The notes: a model not told the origin generated them from the sequence alone. Shown: positions 16,865-27,589, numbered from the stretch's first letter. The stretch: 64,000 nt of DNA from Vibrio sp. MEBiC08052 (GCF_001506075.1 NZ_KQ947476.1:177934-241933), one strand, 5' to 3'. Numbers and translations are program-made.

Positions 16865-17311
16865 CTATCCATGATTAAGCAATTTAAGATCACAGTAACT
16901 GGCAAACCGAGAGTAATCACCATTTACACCAAAGACAAATCCAGTCACCACTGCATTTGAGAGTTCCAGTCGGAGCTCTATCTTCCTATCAATAAGTATT
17001 GTGACATTTTTAATAACAATGTCTTTCGGCTCAAGTCCTTTAATTACATCAATATGCCCACCAACATGTTTCTTGAGTTGATAATTTCTTAAGCAAGAAT
17101 AAAAACTTCCCAATCGCCCCGATTTCGATATCCCTTCATATGCACCGGAGATAAACTGATACGATGAATTTCTGTCAATTTTATGATCTAGCGTCTGCTG
17201 GAATTCAAATAGTATTTTCTTGTCAACCTTACTCTCTTCCATGAAGTCAAATGCAAGCAGAGCAAAAAACGGAATCGCGACAATCAAGCCTAAGATATTT
17301 TTTCGTTTCAC
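16865..17311 (-). CDS. Candidate immunity protein for the adjacent Rhs/LysM toxin
   Basis: 148 residues. It starts at a GTG one base after the toxin stop, with a GGA-containing ribosome site inside the end of the toxin gene, the tight arrangement expected of a toxin-immunity pair. An N-terminal hydrophobic segment (ILGLIVAIPFFALLAFDF) anchors or exports it to the periplasm, which would fit a toxin acting at the membrane or in the periplasm. Two cysteines (YSCLRNY and SYCDLKLL) may form a disulfide. A paralogue lies at 15592-16035. The family is unrecognised, and the role is inferred from position. Confidence 0.75.
   Translation of the reverse strand: MKRKNILGLIVAIPFFALLAFDFMEESKVDKKILFEFQQTLDHKIDRNSSYQFISGAYEGISKSGRLGSFYSCLRNYQLKKHVGGHIDVIKGLEPKDIVIKNVTILIDRKIELRLELSNAVVTGFVFGVNGDYSRFASYCDLKLLNHG
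16874..16978 (-). repeat. 105-bp perfect direct repeat, copy 2
   Basis: Identical to 15601-15705 and in the same orientation, at the 3' end of the candidate immunity gene. A match this exact between otherwise diverged paralogues points to recent gene conversion or duplication. Confidence 0.95.
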
Positions 17312-17312
17312 T

Positions 17313-20300
17313 TCATTTTCCTATTTTCAATTCATAAAAAGGCGTCTCAGAGGTTATTCCGTTACTAAAACCATATGAGAATTCTCTTGAGTATTTTGAT
17401 GGACTCAAATCAAAAATTTTCGGTGATACAGAAAATCCCCATCCACTTAAATGCCAGTCCTTAGTCTTCATATTATCTGCATAATCAGTTCTTATTGAGT
17501 TCACTGTGTATGAATAATTCCGTAAGGATGAAGAATATGAATAATCTGTTGCCCCCCCATTCAGCGCTCTGTAATGATCATAAGTCGGGTACACTTCAAT
17601 GCCAAAACTCGCATTTGCACCAGGCTTAAATGTATTGTTACTTAACGCCCCCCCAATTCCTTCGGCACGACCTATCTTAAATTTCCAGTCATTAAAATCA
17701 ACAGACAAATACCCGCCTTCATAACCAGAAACTCCAGAGTTGAAAGAACCTTTTAGCATGAGTGTGAATTGACCGCTATCTCCAATTTGCCCCAAAACAC
17801 CAGAGTCATACAAACTGGCTCCCATGGCTCCGAATAGTTCTAATCCTTCCGAGAACTTGTAAGCTGCAGCAGCCATTCCGCGGAAGCGAGTTCCTGCATA
17901 TAGTGTTAATCCATCAAGTACGCCTTGTCCAATCTGCTGCTCAAGCAGTGGTTTGTCAGCGAAGAAATACTGGTTAGTCCGGGCAATTCGCGCCTGATTT
18001 TCCGGATTTATCGGCTTCAGTTGTGGCCCCTCAGGAGGTGTATAATTCAGACGGTCAGCAACCCGGCTACGCATCAAATCAGTGGCACCTCTGAGAGCCA
18101 AATCAGCAACTTCCGCTTGACTTAACCCAAGCGGGTTATCCACTGTACACTGCTCACTCCAGTTCCAGCTCCCACTGACGCTGATATCCGATACAGATGG
18201 TTTCGGACCTGAGGATGGACTCGCAACAGGTACATTGTGCTCATCCCAAACGAAATTCTTCGGATTCTCGCTCTCAGGAAGAGGGAAAACCTGAGTCACC
18301 GGCTCATGACTGTCACGGCGATCATTCTGAGTTCCGGGAGTCGCCGCGACACTGGCTTTCGCTTTCTGAATCGTGCGCTTCTCTTCATCCAACGTCTGAG
18401 ATGCCTGCGCAGCTTGGCGAGCACGGACAATCGAGTTCCCTAATGCACTACCGAACGCATCAGCAGCGATATTTTCTACCCCTTGCTTACCACCGATGCC
18501 CATCCACTGTCTGGCCACATCACTGGTGTAACCACCGGCAAATGATGAGGCAAAATCACTAGCCCATTTTTGCATGCCCTGAGTCTGCTGCCCGATATAG
18601 CTTTGAGTCATAGAACCAGCGACACTCGCTGCAAATGATTTCCAGCTAAACTGACTGTGTCCCTCCAGAAGCTGATTCGTCATATAGTTACTACCGATCT
18701 GAACCGCAGAACGCGTGGCAATTTGTCCGACAACGGTATCGGAAAGCGTCGATGTTTCAGAGAGGATATTCGCCAAATATCCAGCAGCTCCGGCAAGTGC
18801 CCCCCGAGCCCCGGCCTTAAAAACAGCGCCGGCATCAAAACCATTTTGCACACCTAATGCCATACTAACCAGCTGTCCGGCGGCATTCCCTGCGGCCGAA
18901 CCAGCGGCCGTCGCTGCAATTGTGGTCCCAACTCCCCAGCTCGCGGCACCTGTTCCCGCAGCAGTAGCTCCAGCACCGGCACCAGCACTTCCGGCACTTG
19001 CAGCCATCGCTGAACCAACACCTTGCGTAACAACAACCGCAACAACAATGACAACTATCGTCACGATCATAGTTGCACAGCCATGGTTGCTTGGTGGTGG
19101 AACATAAACCGCTTCGGCATCGGTTTTACCGACGGCATCGGCAGGGTTATACGGTTTAAAGGTCTGGTCGCTGTTGTGAACATTATTGTTCACCGTCGGG
19201 ATACTCAGGCTCATCCCTTCTTGCAACGCAATGGTCGGATCCAGTGCGTTTGCATCAGCAATCAGATACCAAAGCCCCGCATCCCCCCACAGTTTCTGGG
19301 CAATACTTTGCAACGAATCCCCGTTTGCGACGGCATAAACGCCCGGAGAGGATTGCTGCATTTTGGTACTGTTTACCACATGACTGCTGAAATTGGTTGG
19401 CGACAATGTGCCGCTTTTCCCTAATTCTCGGGTATTGGCATAATAGAAATCTTCGACCTTATCCGCGTCTTTGCGGAACAAGACCTGACCATCTCGATTA
19501 TTGAACAGCATCCGGTCATAACCGGCCGCTCTGGCGTTGGAGCCCCGAACATACATCAGCTCGCCGAAATTATCGAAATAAGAATGGGTATTATTCGGAT
19601 GCCAGTTGCTGCGTGTCGTGGTCATACTGGCACTCATCTGCTGTGCCCCGGTGCCGAAGAAATATGACTTGGTATGCACCTCAGTATAATCAACAACGTC
19701 TCTCACACCTTTATTAATAATATTGGTGTTGAGTCGGAAAACGTTAACCGTATATTTCTGAATATTACCGGTCGGATCGTAGTTATTGTAAATAACTTCA
19801 CTTGCTTTACGCAGCACCGTACTGTGATAAGAACGGACGATGACTCTATCGTAAATCGGCTTCGGTGGTGTCGTAGAACCACCGTAACCCGGTTTCGAAG
19901 CCCCCCCGCCATATCGACTATGACTACTTCCCGACGATCTTGAACCATACCCGGGCCTTGGTCGAAGAACGACTTTTTCCTGAATCAGATCTTTCAGGTG
20001 ATAGTTAGTTTGTTTACTCAGTATGGAACCATTGCCCCACTGATACTCGCTCCGGCCAATCTCATCGCCCCGTTTGACATGGCTGTTGGTTTCGCCATTG
20101 GATATCGCATAGCGATGTTCTGCGGTCAACCGTCCCAAATGATCATACTGCCGATACGACTGTCGATAAGTCGCCACCGATGTCGATGCCGAAGCTGCAT
20201 TATTAACTTTCGACGATGTACTAATTAAGCCGGAACTTAACAGATAGCTGAATTGTTCATGATTGTACTTACCGCCACTGCGTGTGATCTCTCGCACCCG

Positions 20301-23300
20301 GCGATCCAAATTATCATAAATAAACTGCTGAGTGCCTTCTTTATACCCCCCGGTAATACTGGCTGCATCCGCCATCACGATTCGGTTCGCCGCATCGTAG
20401 GTATAGTAATAGTCTTTGACTTCCCGGGCGCCGGATGTACCGGCTTTCAATACATCGGCATGAATGCGACGACGGTTTCCGACTTCATCATAAAAATATT
20501 GCAGATTTTTGAGCCCGGAGGTGTTGGTCTGCCGTTGATAGATGGTCGGATATTTGCCATAGACCAGCTTCGTGGTATCCGTAACTTTTAAGGTATAAGC
20601 CTGTTGTGGTGACTGAACGCTAACTAACTGTCCGCGAGCATTGTAGCTGTAGGTGGTTGCCCGTTTGAAACCATAAGCAAAAGATTCCGAGGTATTGGTG
20701 GTTTGGTTACCGTAACGTGATGAAGCAACCTGTTTGAGGTTACGGGTAAAATTGCGCTGTGAGCTGTGAGTCTCTTGTGTACGGTTACCCATCTTGTCGT
20801 AGTCATAACTACTGATTTCTGAACGGTATAGATTGCTGACACTGACAACATGCTGGTTTCGCTTCAGAGCCGTCCAGTTGGATAACTGTTCTGCCAGCGC
20901 CGCCCACCCCTGTGTCCCGGTTCTCTGGACCGATTTTAAGGCGCCGTTATTCCAATAGGTGTAGGTATTGACATTATCGCCATTGGTCTCTTTTACAACC
21001 TGTTTGTGAGCATTAAGTTGTATTTTGGTAATCCGGCCACTGAGGTCACGTTGTTGCACGATATTACCGTAATCGTCGTACCACCATTGTATGTAACGGC
21101 CATCAGCATGGGTCTCTTTGATTTTACGATTTTGCTGATCGAATTCGTAACGGGTGACCACATGCTCCAAATTACGCTTCGCAATGACGTTGCCGCTGGC
21201 ATCATACACGGTGTAAAGCGTATTGGTGCCGTTTTCATTACTGACCCCCGTCCCTTGAATATCCTTAATTCGACGGCCAGCCTGATCATATTCATAACGA
21301 TGTACCGGCACTGATAATGAAAAATAAGCCACCCCAGGAGCTACATTCCAGATTTCACCCTGACTGGTAATCAGGCCTCGTTTGTTATAAGTGCTCATTA
21401 TCACATTGCCGAGCGCATTTTTGGTATAGGTACGGTTACCAAAACTATCATAGCGATATTGCGTAAGTGCGCCGACACCATTACGTTCCCATACCAGCAA
21501 TCCGGCACTGTCATAGGTGCGGGTGGCCACATGCTGCCGACCATCTACCGAACGGACAACATTCCCAAGTTTGTCATAATCGTAGGTCTGAATAACGGCC
21601 TTACTTTGCACCTGACCGTTGCTGGTGACGATATCGACTTGCGGTAGCTGCTCCCAGACGACTTGGTTATTAATGTTATACCGCTGATTGGTGATACCGC
21701 CGAGTGCATTGACACTCCGGATGACATTCCCCCACCGATCAACCGTCTGATGAATGACAGGTTGTTGACCGGCTTTATGTTCCGGTAATTGACTCTGCAA
21801 TAAAAAGCCGAACCGGTTGTATGTCGAATAAGTTTTCCAGTCGTCTCCCGCACCGCTGCCACCGGCTGCGATCTGATAGGTATTTCTGCCCAATAAATCA
21901 TAAGCTTGGGAAACAACATCACCATTTTGCTGAACTTTTCTGACCAGATACCCGGATTTGTTGTACGAATAGGTATAGAGCGTTTGGCCATTTTTACCAG
22001 ATTGGGAGACCTCACCGAATGCGTTATAGCGACTTTGCTCGGTGCGACCGTTGACATCGGTCTGAATCTGATTTCCCCGTTTATCGTAGAGATAGCTTTT
22101 GGTTAGCCAATAATCATAATCATTGTTTTTACCGGTCCAGAAGTGGAAATCCGTATCGATTTTTACTTTTTCCGATAAGGTTCTGCCCCGCGCATCATAG
22201 CTGAAAAATGTCGTGATACCGTCACCATTGGTAATCGCAACCCGGTTACCACGGGCATCCAGTTGATAAGTGGTGTAGAACGACCCCGTCTTCTCAGAGC
22301 TATCGATATCATGCTGTCTGACGAGGTCACCATGCAGACTATATTCATATTCGGTTTCATGACGGCCACTGGTTGTCGTTCCAAAACCATTCCAACCATT
22401 CGCAACCCAGTGCGCGACACCGCGATGCCGAATCTGGCGACCCAGTGCGTCATAGCTGGTATCGGTACGACCACCTGCGGCATTAATGGTATAGATTACA
22501 TTTCCCAGCGCATCGTAACCGGTTTGAGTTGTCAGTCGAGTGACGCCGCCACTCTTATTACCATCACTGTAATATTGATAAGGACTGACATCCCAACGGG
22601 ATTCTTTGGTCTTACGCCCGAGCGCATCATAGTCGTAACCGGTATATCGGTCGAACCCAATGGTCGCATCACCGGCAGCAGGTTTACCGGGCGCAGTTGA
22701 CGTTGCTGAAACCGAGCGGGAAAGCAGACGAGCATATTCAACTTGCTGGTTTAACTGCCCGAATGCGTTATAGGTATACTGCGTCAGATAACCACTTTCC
22801 GTTTTACCGTCGGTCGATAAAACCTCAAACTGAGCCGTTTTTCTACCAACATCATCATAGTAGGTATATTTCTCGGCCCACTGAGTGGCATCAATCCGGG
22901 TTCTTTCTTGAATGACCTCACCGAACTCATTGTAAGTATATTGCGTCTCCGAGGCTGCGGTCTTGTTCCCACCGGTCGTGGTATAAATTGAGACGCTATC
23001 ACCAACCACTCGGGTTACCCGTCCCTGACGGTCAAAGTAACGCGTCAGTGTTCTGTCGTTATTAGCATCCTTGACAATTCTATCGCTCGCCATCTGCTCC
23101 GTGATTGCTGTCCCCGCATCAATATTGGCGAGATTAAATCGTTTGGCATAGCGAATCACTTTAACCCGAGCATTCTCTTTGGCATCGTCCAGATACTGAT
23201 ATTCCGTCACAAAGCCGTCGCTATCGATCTCAAACCTGACCCGACCGGTCCGGTCATATACCTTGTAACTGTTCTGCCAGTCCGTCGGTGTGGTTGACCC

Positions 23301-26300
23301 CATGTTATCTGTCTGGGCGACGGCCAGACCAAAGGCATTGTATGTCACGGTTTTGGTTTGCCGGACACGGCCTTCTCCGGCACTGAAGTAAACCTTGCCG
23401 TCACTGGAACTGTAGTATCCCGGTTGTAGAATCTTGGTCTGACGATTGGCAGCATCGTACTGATACTCTGTCGTCCGGGCATCGGACGTGCCAAACCCTT
23501 CAATCTGCTTAATGAGGTTACCGTTCCCGTCATAATAAAAACGAGTATCAGGGCGGGCGGTTACAGTTTTCGCTTCACCGTTGGTCAGACGATAAGTGAC
23601 TGCCGGCGCAAGCTCTCTGACCAGTCGGTTTGATTTGTCATACTCATAATTCCATGTATGACCCTGTTTATTGGTAAAGCTGGTTTTATTGCCGTTCTCA
23701 TCGTAGGTATAAGATTCGGAATGCCCGAGCGCATCGGTGACTTTGATCAGACGTCCACCCGGATCATATTCATTTACGGTGACCCGATCGCCGGTTTGAT
23801 CTTGGCTCTTCAACCATTCGGCGACGGTGGATTCATTGCTCCAACTGCCACTGAATTTCACTCCATGTTCAATCAGACGAACCAACTGCCCCTGAGCGTT
23901 GTATTGCTTTTCCGTTACATATCCCGATGCATTCATCGTGAAACGTTCACGTCCGGCTTGATCATAAAGGCTGGCAACACTGCGCTGCTGCACTGTTGTC
24001 CGGTTCCCGGAATCAACCCGGACAACATGACCGAATGCATCATAATAACGGCGTACCAGCGAATCATCCGTTGTAACACCGGCATTATTACCATAATGAA
24101 TCGTATCCTGTACACGGCCACGGCTGGTGTAGGTATAATCAGTAATATTGCGCAGACCGCCGGTCGTTTTCCAGATATCAGAACGTGTCAGCTCACCAAA
24201 TTCGTTATAGGTATACTCAGATTTAAGATTGAGGCCATTTTGTTCGCTCACCTTATGGCCCAGACGATCATAGCTGATATGATGGGTGTTGATATCGCTG
24301 TCGCTGACCTTCAGACGTCCGGTCAGTGTTGAATTGACCAACCCACCGTTTAAACCTGTCGTACTGATACGCTGATAATACTGTCTGACTTCACTGACTT
24401 GCCCTAGGTTGTCATAAGTGGTTTCACCCACTTCACCCAATGCATTGACCGTATGAGTCAGACGTCCCATCTCATCATAGAAGTAGAGTGTTTTGTGCCC
24501 TTCCCCATCGATTTGCTGAATTTTCCGGCCGAGACGATCATACACGGTGGTGAGCGACTCATCGCCTTTTTGAATCTGGGTGACTGAACCAAATTTATCG
24601 TATGTGGTAACTTCGGTTCGGTTTCCGGTACTTGTCGTCGTCAGGTGACCGACTTTATCGTATTCAAAGGTCGAAGTGATCCCGTTCGCATTGATGATCG
24701 TTTTCAGTTGACCAACTTTATCAAAGTCTTTTCTGACCGAGGTCCGGCCATCTGTACCACCGGCATCTGTCTGGAGCTGACTGATAGCGGTATGTTGATC
24801 GATTGTGGCGGTGATACGCTGCTGATATCGGTAGGTCCAAATACGGTTGTTATATTCATTGTAAACCGTTTCTGTGAGTTCGCCTGCCGCGTTCACGGTC
24901 GCCCGGACGCGTCCCATACCATCATAATAGGTGTAAGCATGGTGATCAGCAGCCGTCGTGTCGGGGCGAATTTTCGACAAGTCTCCCGACCCGCGAGTGG
25001 TCACATCAGTCACTTGACTGTACACGATGGTCTCAACTAACTGGCCCTGAGTGTTGTACTTTTTCTCGGTCAGATAACCGGCTTCATCAATAAAACCGAC
25101 CTGCTTACCGGTTTTATCGTAGATGAAGAACTGTGTCCGATCACCGCGAGTGGTTTTGAGAATTCGCCCGGCACTATCATATTCGGTGTAACTGACCACT
25201 TGACCTGAGCTTTTGCCATTTTGCTCGGCATCGGTCATCGAGACGATATGCCCGACTTTATCGTAAGTATAACTGGTGGTCCGATCCTGACTGCTCTTGA
25301 GTGTCGGACGGAACTGACTCAGTGAGGTCTTCGTAACGGTTACACCATTGAACCAGCCCTTAGTGTCCACATGATTCCAGTACACCCGTTTGTACGCGAC
25401 TTGTCCTGCGACATTATAAACCGTTTCAGTGACCATCCCATCATGGCTGACGACCGCATTCGGTCTGCCCGCTTCATCGTAAAAATAGAATGTTCTTTGT
25501 CCGGTCGGGGACTCGCTCATAGCCAGCTGGCCATTGGCGTTATAGAAACGTCGGCTTAAACGATGAATGGTGCCATCACTGGTATCGGTACTGATCAAGC
25601 GGCCCGCAGCATCATAAGTCGAAGTCACAACCATGCCTTCAGCATTGGTGACTTTAACGGTATTTCCCTGATATTCGGTGCTGGTACTGTAACCATTGGC
25701 ATCCGTCACCAGCGTGATTCGCCCTTCATGGTCATAGCTATAACTGGTGATATAATTCGCGTCATCCCTGACGGCTATTTTCTGACGCAATAATCCATAT
25801 TGGTCATAGACATATTTGGTTCTGACCATCGCACTGTTTGCAACACCATTCCCTTTGGTATCAACTTGTGCATAACCGCGAGTTTCTGTCAGTTGATCCC
25901 GTCCGTCATAAAAATAATCGGTCCGACTGGTGGATGCTTTATCTTGAGTGGCTCGCCATTGATCCATCTGCGTCAGTGAGAGTTGATCGGTAACCGCCAG
26001 TGAGGAGAGATCATAATTTGCACCGTACTGAATAGTCGCAGCCAGTGTCCCAACAGCATTGTAATGCCGTGATGTAACCCGCCCTTCTGCATCAATGACA
26101 TAACGCAGGTGCTTTTCACTATCGTAGACATAACGAGAGGTGACGGGAACTGATGTTTTCTTCAGATAAACAGTTTCGCTCACCAGAGACATACCGTCAT
26201 AGCGCCATTCGGTACGATTGCCTTCTGCATCGACAGACTGAATCCGGTTACCCTGTTCATCATAGGTATATGACACAACATCGTATCCGGCTGTTACATC

Positions 26301-27326
26301 ATGAATCCGGCTCAAATGCCCTTTGGTATCATAGTAATATTGAGTGTCATTTGAGCGGGCAGAAACATTGAAGCTACTGATTTGGGGGGTCACAGCCCGA
26401 GTCAGACGTTGCTCTGCATCGAAATAATAGCGCCAGACCCGCCCGCTGCTGTCCTTTAACTGAGTATGATCCTGAGCATAACTGTAATTGAGAACATGAT
26501 CTGTCCCATCGGTGACTGCCGAGACCCGGCCCTGAGCATCATAGGTAAAACTGATTTTGCTGCCGTCACTCTGGCTGATCATGCTGATGCGGTGCGAATT
26601 ACCATCATACTGGTAGTTGGTATCAAAGGTTTTGCCTTCCCAGACCGAGCGGACTTGTTTTAAACGCCCTTGACTGTCATAGGAATAATCGGTATCGGTG
26701 GTCCAGTGCCCGTCTGCATAAATTTTGATGCTGGATAGCTGACCATCGGCAGCGTAGTCAAAAGACATCCGCTCATTATTACCAAAACGGATCTCCGTCA
26801 ACTTTCCTTGACTGTACTGATAGGTTCGTTGATTACCATCCGCATCGGTCGAGGAGATTAGGTAACCATCCGCATTATAGACATCCTGTGCACCGGTTTT
26901 CCGGTTGGTATAAACATATTGACTGCCTGATTTAACAAACTGCCCGGATTCATCTTCAAAGCCCTGATTCTGGTAGGTTGAACCATGCAGCCGGTATGTC
27001 ACCCGGCTACCGTCTCCCCGTAATAAAGTCAGGCTTGATTGACTTCTTAATATCAATTGACGCTCAAACCCGAAACGCCAGCCGTTTGCATCGGAGTCAC
27101 TCCAATCGCCCTGACTGTTATAGGTTCGCTCAGCGACAATATCTAATCCCCGGCCGACTAAAACGTCATCTTCATCGGTTAGCACTAAATTACCAGTGCT
27201 GGCATTAACGTAGTAACCGATCCCCCCTTGACGAAGCGAAGCTCGACCATGATTAAAATGGTCTTTCAACATTCTCAGCGATGAATCAGTTAAACCCAGA
27301 TCAGAACCAAATATTAGCCCAGCCAT
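17313..27326 (-). CDS. Giant RHS/YD-repeat protein with LysM domain and variable C-terminal tip
   Basis: About 3,337 residues from the ATG at 27326 (AGGGA upstream; a longer frame to 27371 is less likely). Order: a short N-terminal part (GLIFGSDLGLTD, QGGIGYYVNASTGNLVLTDE); from about residue 100 to 2450 scores of YD repeats (YxxxGxL/R type), which in RHS/TcC proteins wrap into a hollow shell; a LysM domain at about 2658-2712 (VANGDSLQSIAQKLWGDAGLWYLI); a hydrophobic segment (IVTIVVIVVAVVV) near 2750; an Ala/Gly-rich stretch; and a C-terminal tip of about 200 residues rich in Gly, Tyr and Ser. No PAAR domain, signal peptide or canonical RHS terminal motif (DPxGR type) is visible. It is probably a contact-dependent or secreted polymorphic toxin; its delivery route is unknown. 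Confidence 0.9.
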   Translation of the reverse strand: MAGLIFGSDLGLTDSSLRMLKDHFNHGRASLRQGGIGYYVNASTGNLVLTDEDDVLVGRGLDIVAERTYNSQGDWSDSDANGWRFGFERQLILRSQSSLTLLRGDGSRVTYRLHGSTYQNQGFEDESGQFVKSGSQYVYTNRKTGAQDVYNADGYLISSTDADGNQRTYQYSQGKLTEIRFGNNERMSFDYAADGQLSSIKIYADGHWTTDTDYSYDSQGRLKQVRSVWEGKTFDTNYQYDGNSHRISMISQSDGSKISFTYDAQGRVSAVTDGTDHVLNYSYAQDHTQLKDSSGRVWRYYFDAEQRLTRAVTPQISSFNVSARSNDTQYYYDTKGHLSRIHDVTAGYDVVSYTYDEQGNRIQSVDAEGNRTEWRYDGMSLVSETVYLKKTSVPVTSRYVYDSEKHLRYVIDAEGRVTSRHYNAVGTLAATIQYGANYDLSSLAVTDQLSLTQMDQWRATQDKASTSRTDYFYDGRDQLTETRGYAQVDTKGNGVANSAMVRTKYVYDQYGLLRQKIAVRDDANYITSYSYDHEGRITLVTDANGYSTSTEYQGNTVKVTNAEGMVVTSTYDAAGRLISTDTSDGTIHRLSRRFYNANGQLAMSESPTGQRTFYFYDEAGRPNAVVSHDGMVTETVYNVAGQVAYKRVYWNHVDTKGWFNGVTVTKTSLSQFRPTLKSSQDRTTSYTYDKVGHIVSMTDAEQNGKSSGQVVSYTEYDSAGRILKTTRGDRTQFFIYDKTGKQVGFIDEAGYLTEKKYNTQGQLVETIVYSQVTDVTTRGSGDLSKIRPDTTAADHHAYTYYDGMGRVRATVNAAGELTETVYNEYNNRIWTYRYQQRITATIDQHTAISQLQTDAGGTDGRTSVRKDFDKVGQLKTIINANGITSTFEYDKVGHLTTTSTGNRTEVTTYDKFGSVTQIQKGDESLTTVYDRLGRKIQQIDGEGHKTLYFYDEMGRLTHTVNALGEVGETTYDNLGQVSEVRQYYQRISTTGLNGGLVNSTLTGRLKVSDSDINTHHISYDRLGHKVSEQNGLNLKSEYTYNEFGELTRSDIWKTTGGLRNITDYTYTSRGRVQDTIHYGNNAGVTTDDSLVRRYYDAFGHVVRVDSGNRTTVQQRSVASLYDQAGRERFTMNASGYVTEKQYNAQGQLVRLIEHGVKFSGSWSNESTVAEWLKSQDQTGDRVTVNEYDPGGRLIKVTDALGHSESYTYDENGNKTSFTNKQGHTWNYEYDKSNRLVRELAPAVTYRLTNGEAKTVTARPDTRFYYDGNGNLIKQIEGFGTSDARTTEYQYDAANRQTKILQPGYYSSSDGKVYFSAGEGRVRQTKTVTYNAFGLAVAQTDNMGSTTPTDWQNSYKVYDRTGRVRFEIDSDGFVTEYQYLDDAKENARVKVIRYAKRFNLANIDAGTAITEQMASDRIVKDANNDRTLTRYFDRQGRVTRVVGDSVSIYTTTGGNKTAASETQYTYNEFGEVIQERTRIDATQWAEKYTYYDDVGRKTAQFEVLSTDGKTESGYLTQYTYNAFGQLNQQVEYARLLSRSVSATSTAPGKPAAGDATIGFDRYTGYDYDALGRKTKESRWDVSPYQYYSDGNKSGGVTRLTTQTGYDALGNVIYTINAAGGRTDTSYDALGRQIRHRGVAHWVANGWNGFGTTTSGRHETEYEYSLHGDLVRQHDIDSSEKTGSFYTTYQLDARGNRVAITNGDGITTFFSYDARGRTLSEKVKIDTDFHFWTGKNNDYDYWLTKSYLYDKRGNQIQTDVNGRTEQSRYNAFGEVSQSGKNGQTLYTYSYNKSGYLVRKVQQNGDVVSQAYDLLGRNTYQIAAGGSGAGDDWKTYSTYNRFGFLLQSQLPEHKAGQQPVIHQTVDRWGNVIRSVNALGGITNQRYNINNQVVWEQLPQVDIVTSNGQVQSKAVIQTYDYDKLGNVVRSVDGRQHVATRTYDSAGLLVWERNGVGALTQYRYDSFGNRTYTKNALGNVIMSTYNKRGLITSQGEIWNVAPGVAYFSLSVPVHRYEYDQAGRRIKDIQGTGVSNENGTNTLYTVYDASGNVIAKRNLEHVVTRYEFDQQNRKIKETHADGRYIQWWYDDYGNIVQQRDLSGRITKIQLNAHKQVVKETNGDNVNTYTYWNNGALKSVQRTGTQGWAALAEQLSNWTALKRNQHVVSVSNLYRSEISSYDYDKMGNRTQETHSSQRNFTRNLKQVASSRYGNQTTNTSESFAYGFKRATTYSYNARGQLVSVQSPQQAYTLKVTDTTKLVYGKYPTIYQRQTNTSGLKNLQYFYDEVGNRRRIHADVLKAGTSGAREVKDYYYTYDAANRIVMADAASITGGYKEGTQQFIYDNLDRRVREITRSGGKYNHEQFSYLLSSGLISTSSKVNNAASASTSVATYRQSYRQYDHLGRLTAEHRYAISNGETNSHVKRGDEIGRSEYQWGNGSILSKQTNYHLKDLIQEKVVLRPRPGYGSRSSGSSHSRYGGGASKPGYGGSTTPPKPIYDRVIVRSYHSTVLRKASEVIYNNYDPTGNIQKYTVNVFRLNTNIINKGVRDVVDYTEVHTKSYFFGTGAQQMSASMTTTRSNWHPNNTHSYFDNFGELMYVRGSNARAAGYDRMLFNNRDGQVLFRKDADKVEDFYYANTRELGKSGTLSPTNFSSHVVNSTKMQQSSPGVYAVANGDSLQSIAQKLWGDAGLWYLIADANALDPTIALQEGMSLSIPTVNNNVHNSDQTFKPYNPADAVGKTDAEAVYVPPPSNHGCATMIVTIVVIVVAVVVTQGVGSAMAASAGSAGAGAGATAAGTGAASWGVGTTIAATAAGSAAGNAAGQLVSMALGVQNGFDAGAVFKAGARGALAGAAGYLANILSETSTLSDTVVGQIATRSAVQIGSNYMTNQLLEGHSQFSWKSFAASVAGSMTQSYIGQQTQGMQKWASDFASSFAGGYTSDVARQWMGIGGKQGVENIAADAFGSALGNSIVRARQAAQASQTLDEEKRTIQKAKASVAATPGTQNDRRDSHEPVTQVFPLPESENPKNFVWDEHNVPVASPSSGPKPSVSDISVSGSWNWSEQCTVDNPLGLSQAEVADLALRGATDLMRSRVADRLNYTPPEGPQLKPINPENQARIARTNQYFFADKPLLEQQIGQGVLDGLTLYAGTRFRGMAAAAYKFSEGLELFGAMGASLYDSGVLGQIGDSGQFTLMLKGSFNSGVSGYEGGYLSVDFNDWKFKIGRAEGIGGALSNNTFKPGANASFGIEVYPTYDHYRALNGGATDYSYSSSLRNYSYTVNSIRTDYADNMKTKDWHLSGWGFSVSPKIFDLSPSKYSREFSYGFSNGITSETPFYELKIGK

Positions 27327-27589
27327 AATATGAATCCCTATAGTACTGAATCCGCTTGATATACATGACAAGGGAAGCGGACGACAAACGAATTGATTTA
27401 TAGGGTTATCAAGAGAAAAAATTTTTTGTTAAGCCAATGGAAGAAAAAAATTTCAGATCATCCGTTGATGGACACTCACTGAAAATGTATCCGCATTAAT
27501 GTTGATACATTTGATATAAGTACAAAGTCGGATACCATAAATATGATTCAATACCTATTTTCTAAACCAGTCACATATTCAGGATGACC

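Noticed and set aside
18715..25793. Many long plus-strand frames opposite the RHS gene
   Set aside because: They are antisense shadows of a repetitive coding sequence; the minus-strand frame is continuous with domain structure.
17313..27326. YD repeats considered as a tandem DNA repeat array
   Set aside because: The repetition is at the protein level with diverged DNA; it is one continuous coding gene.
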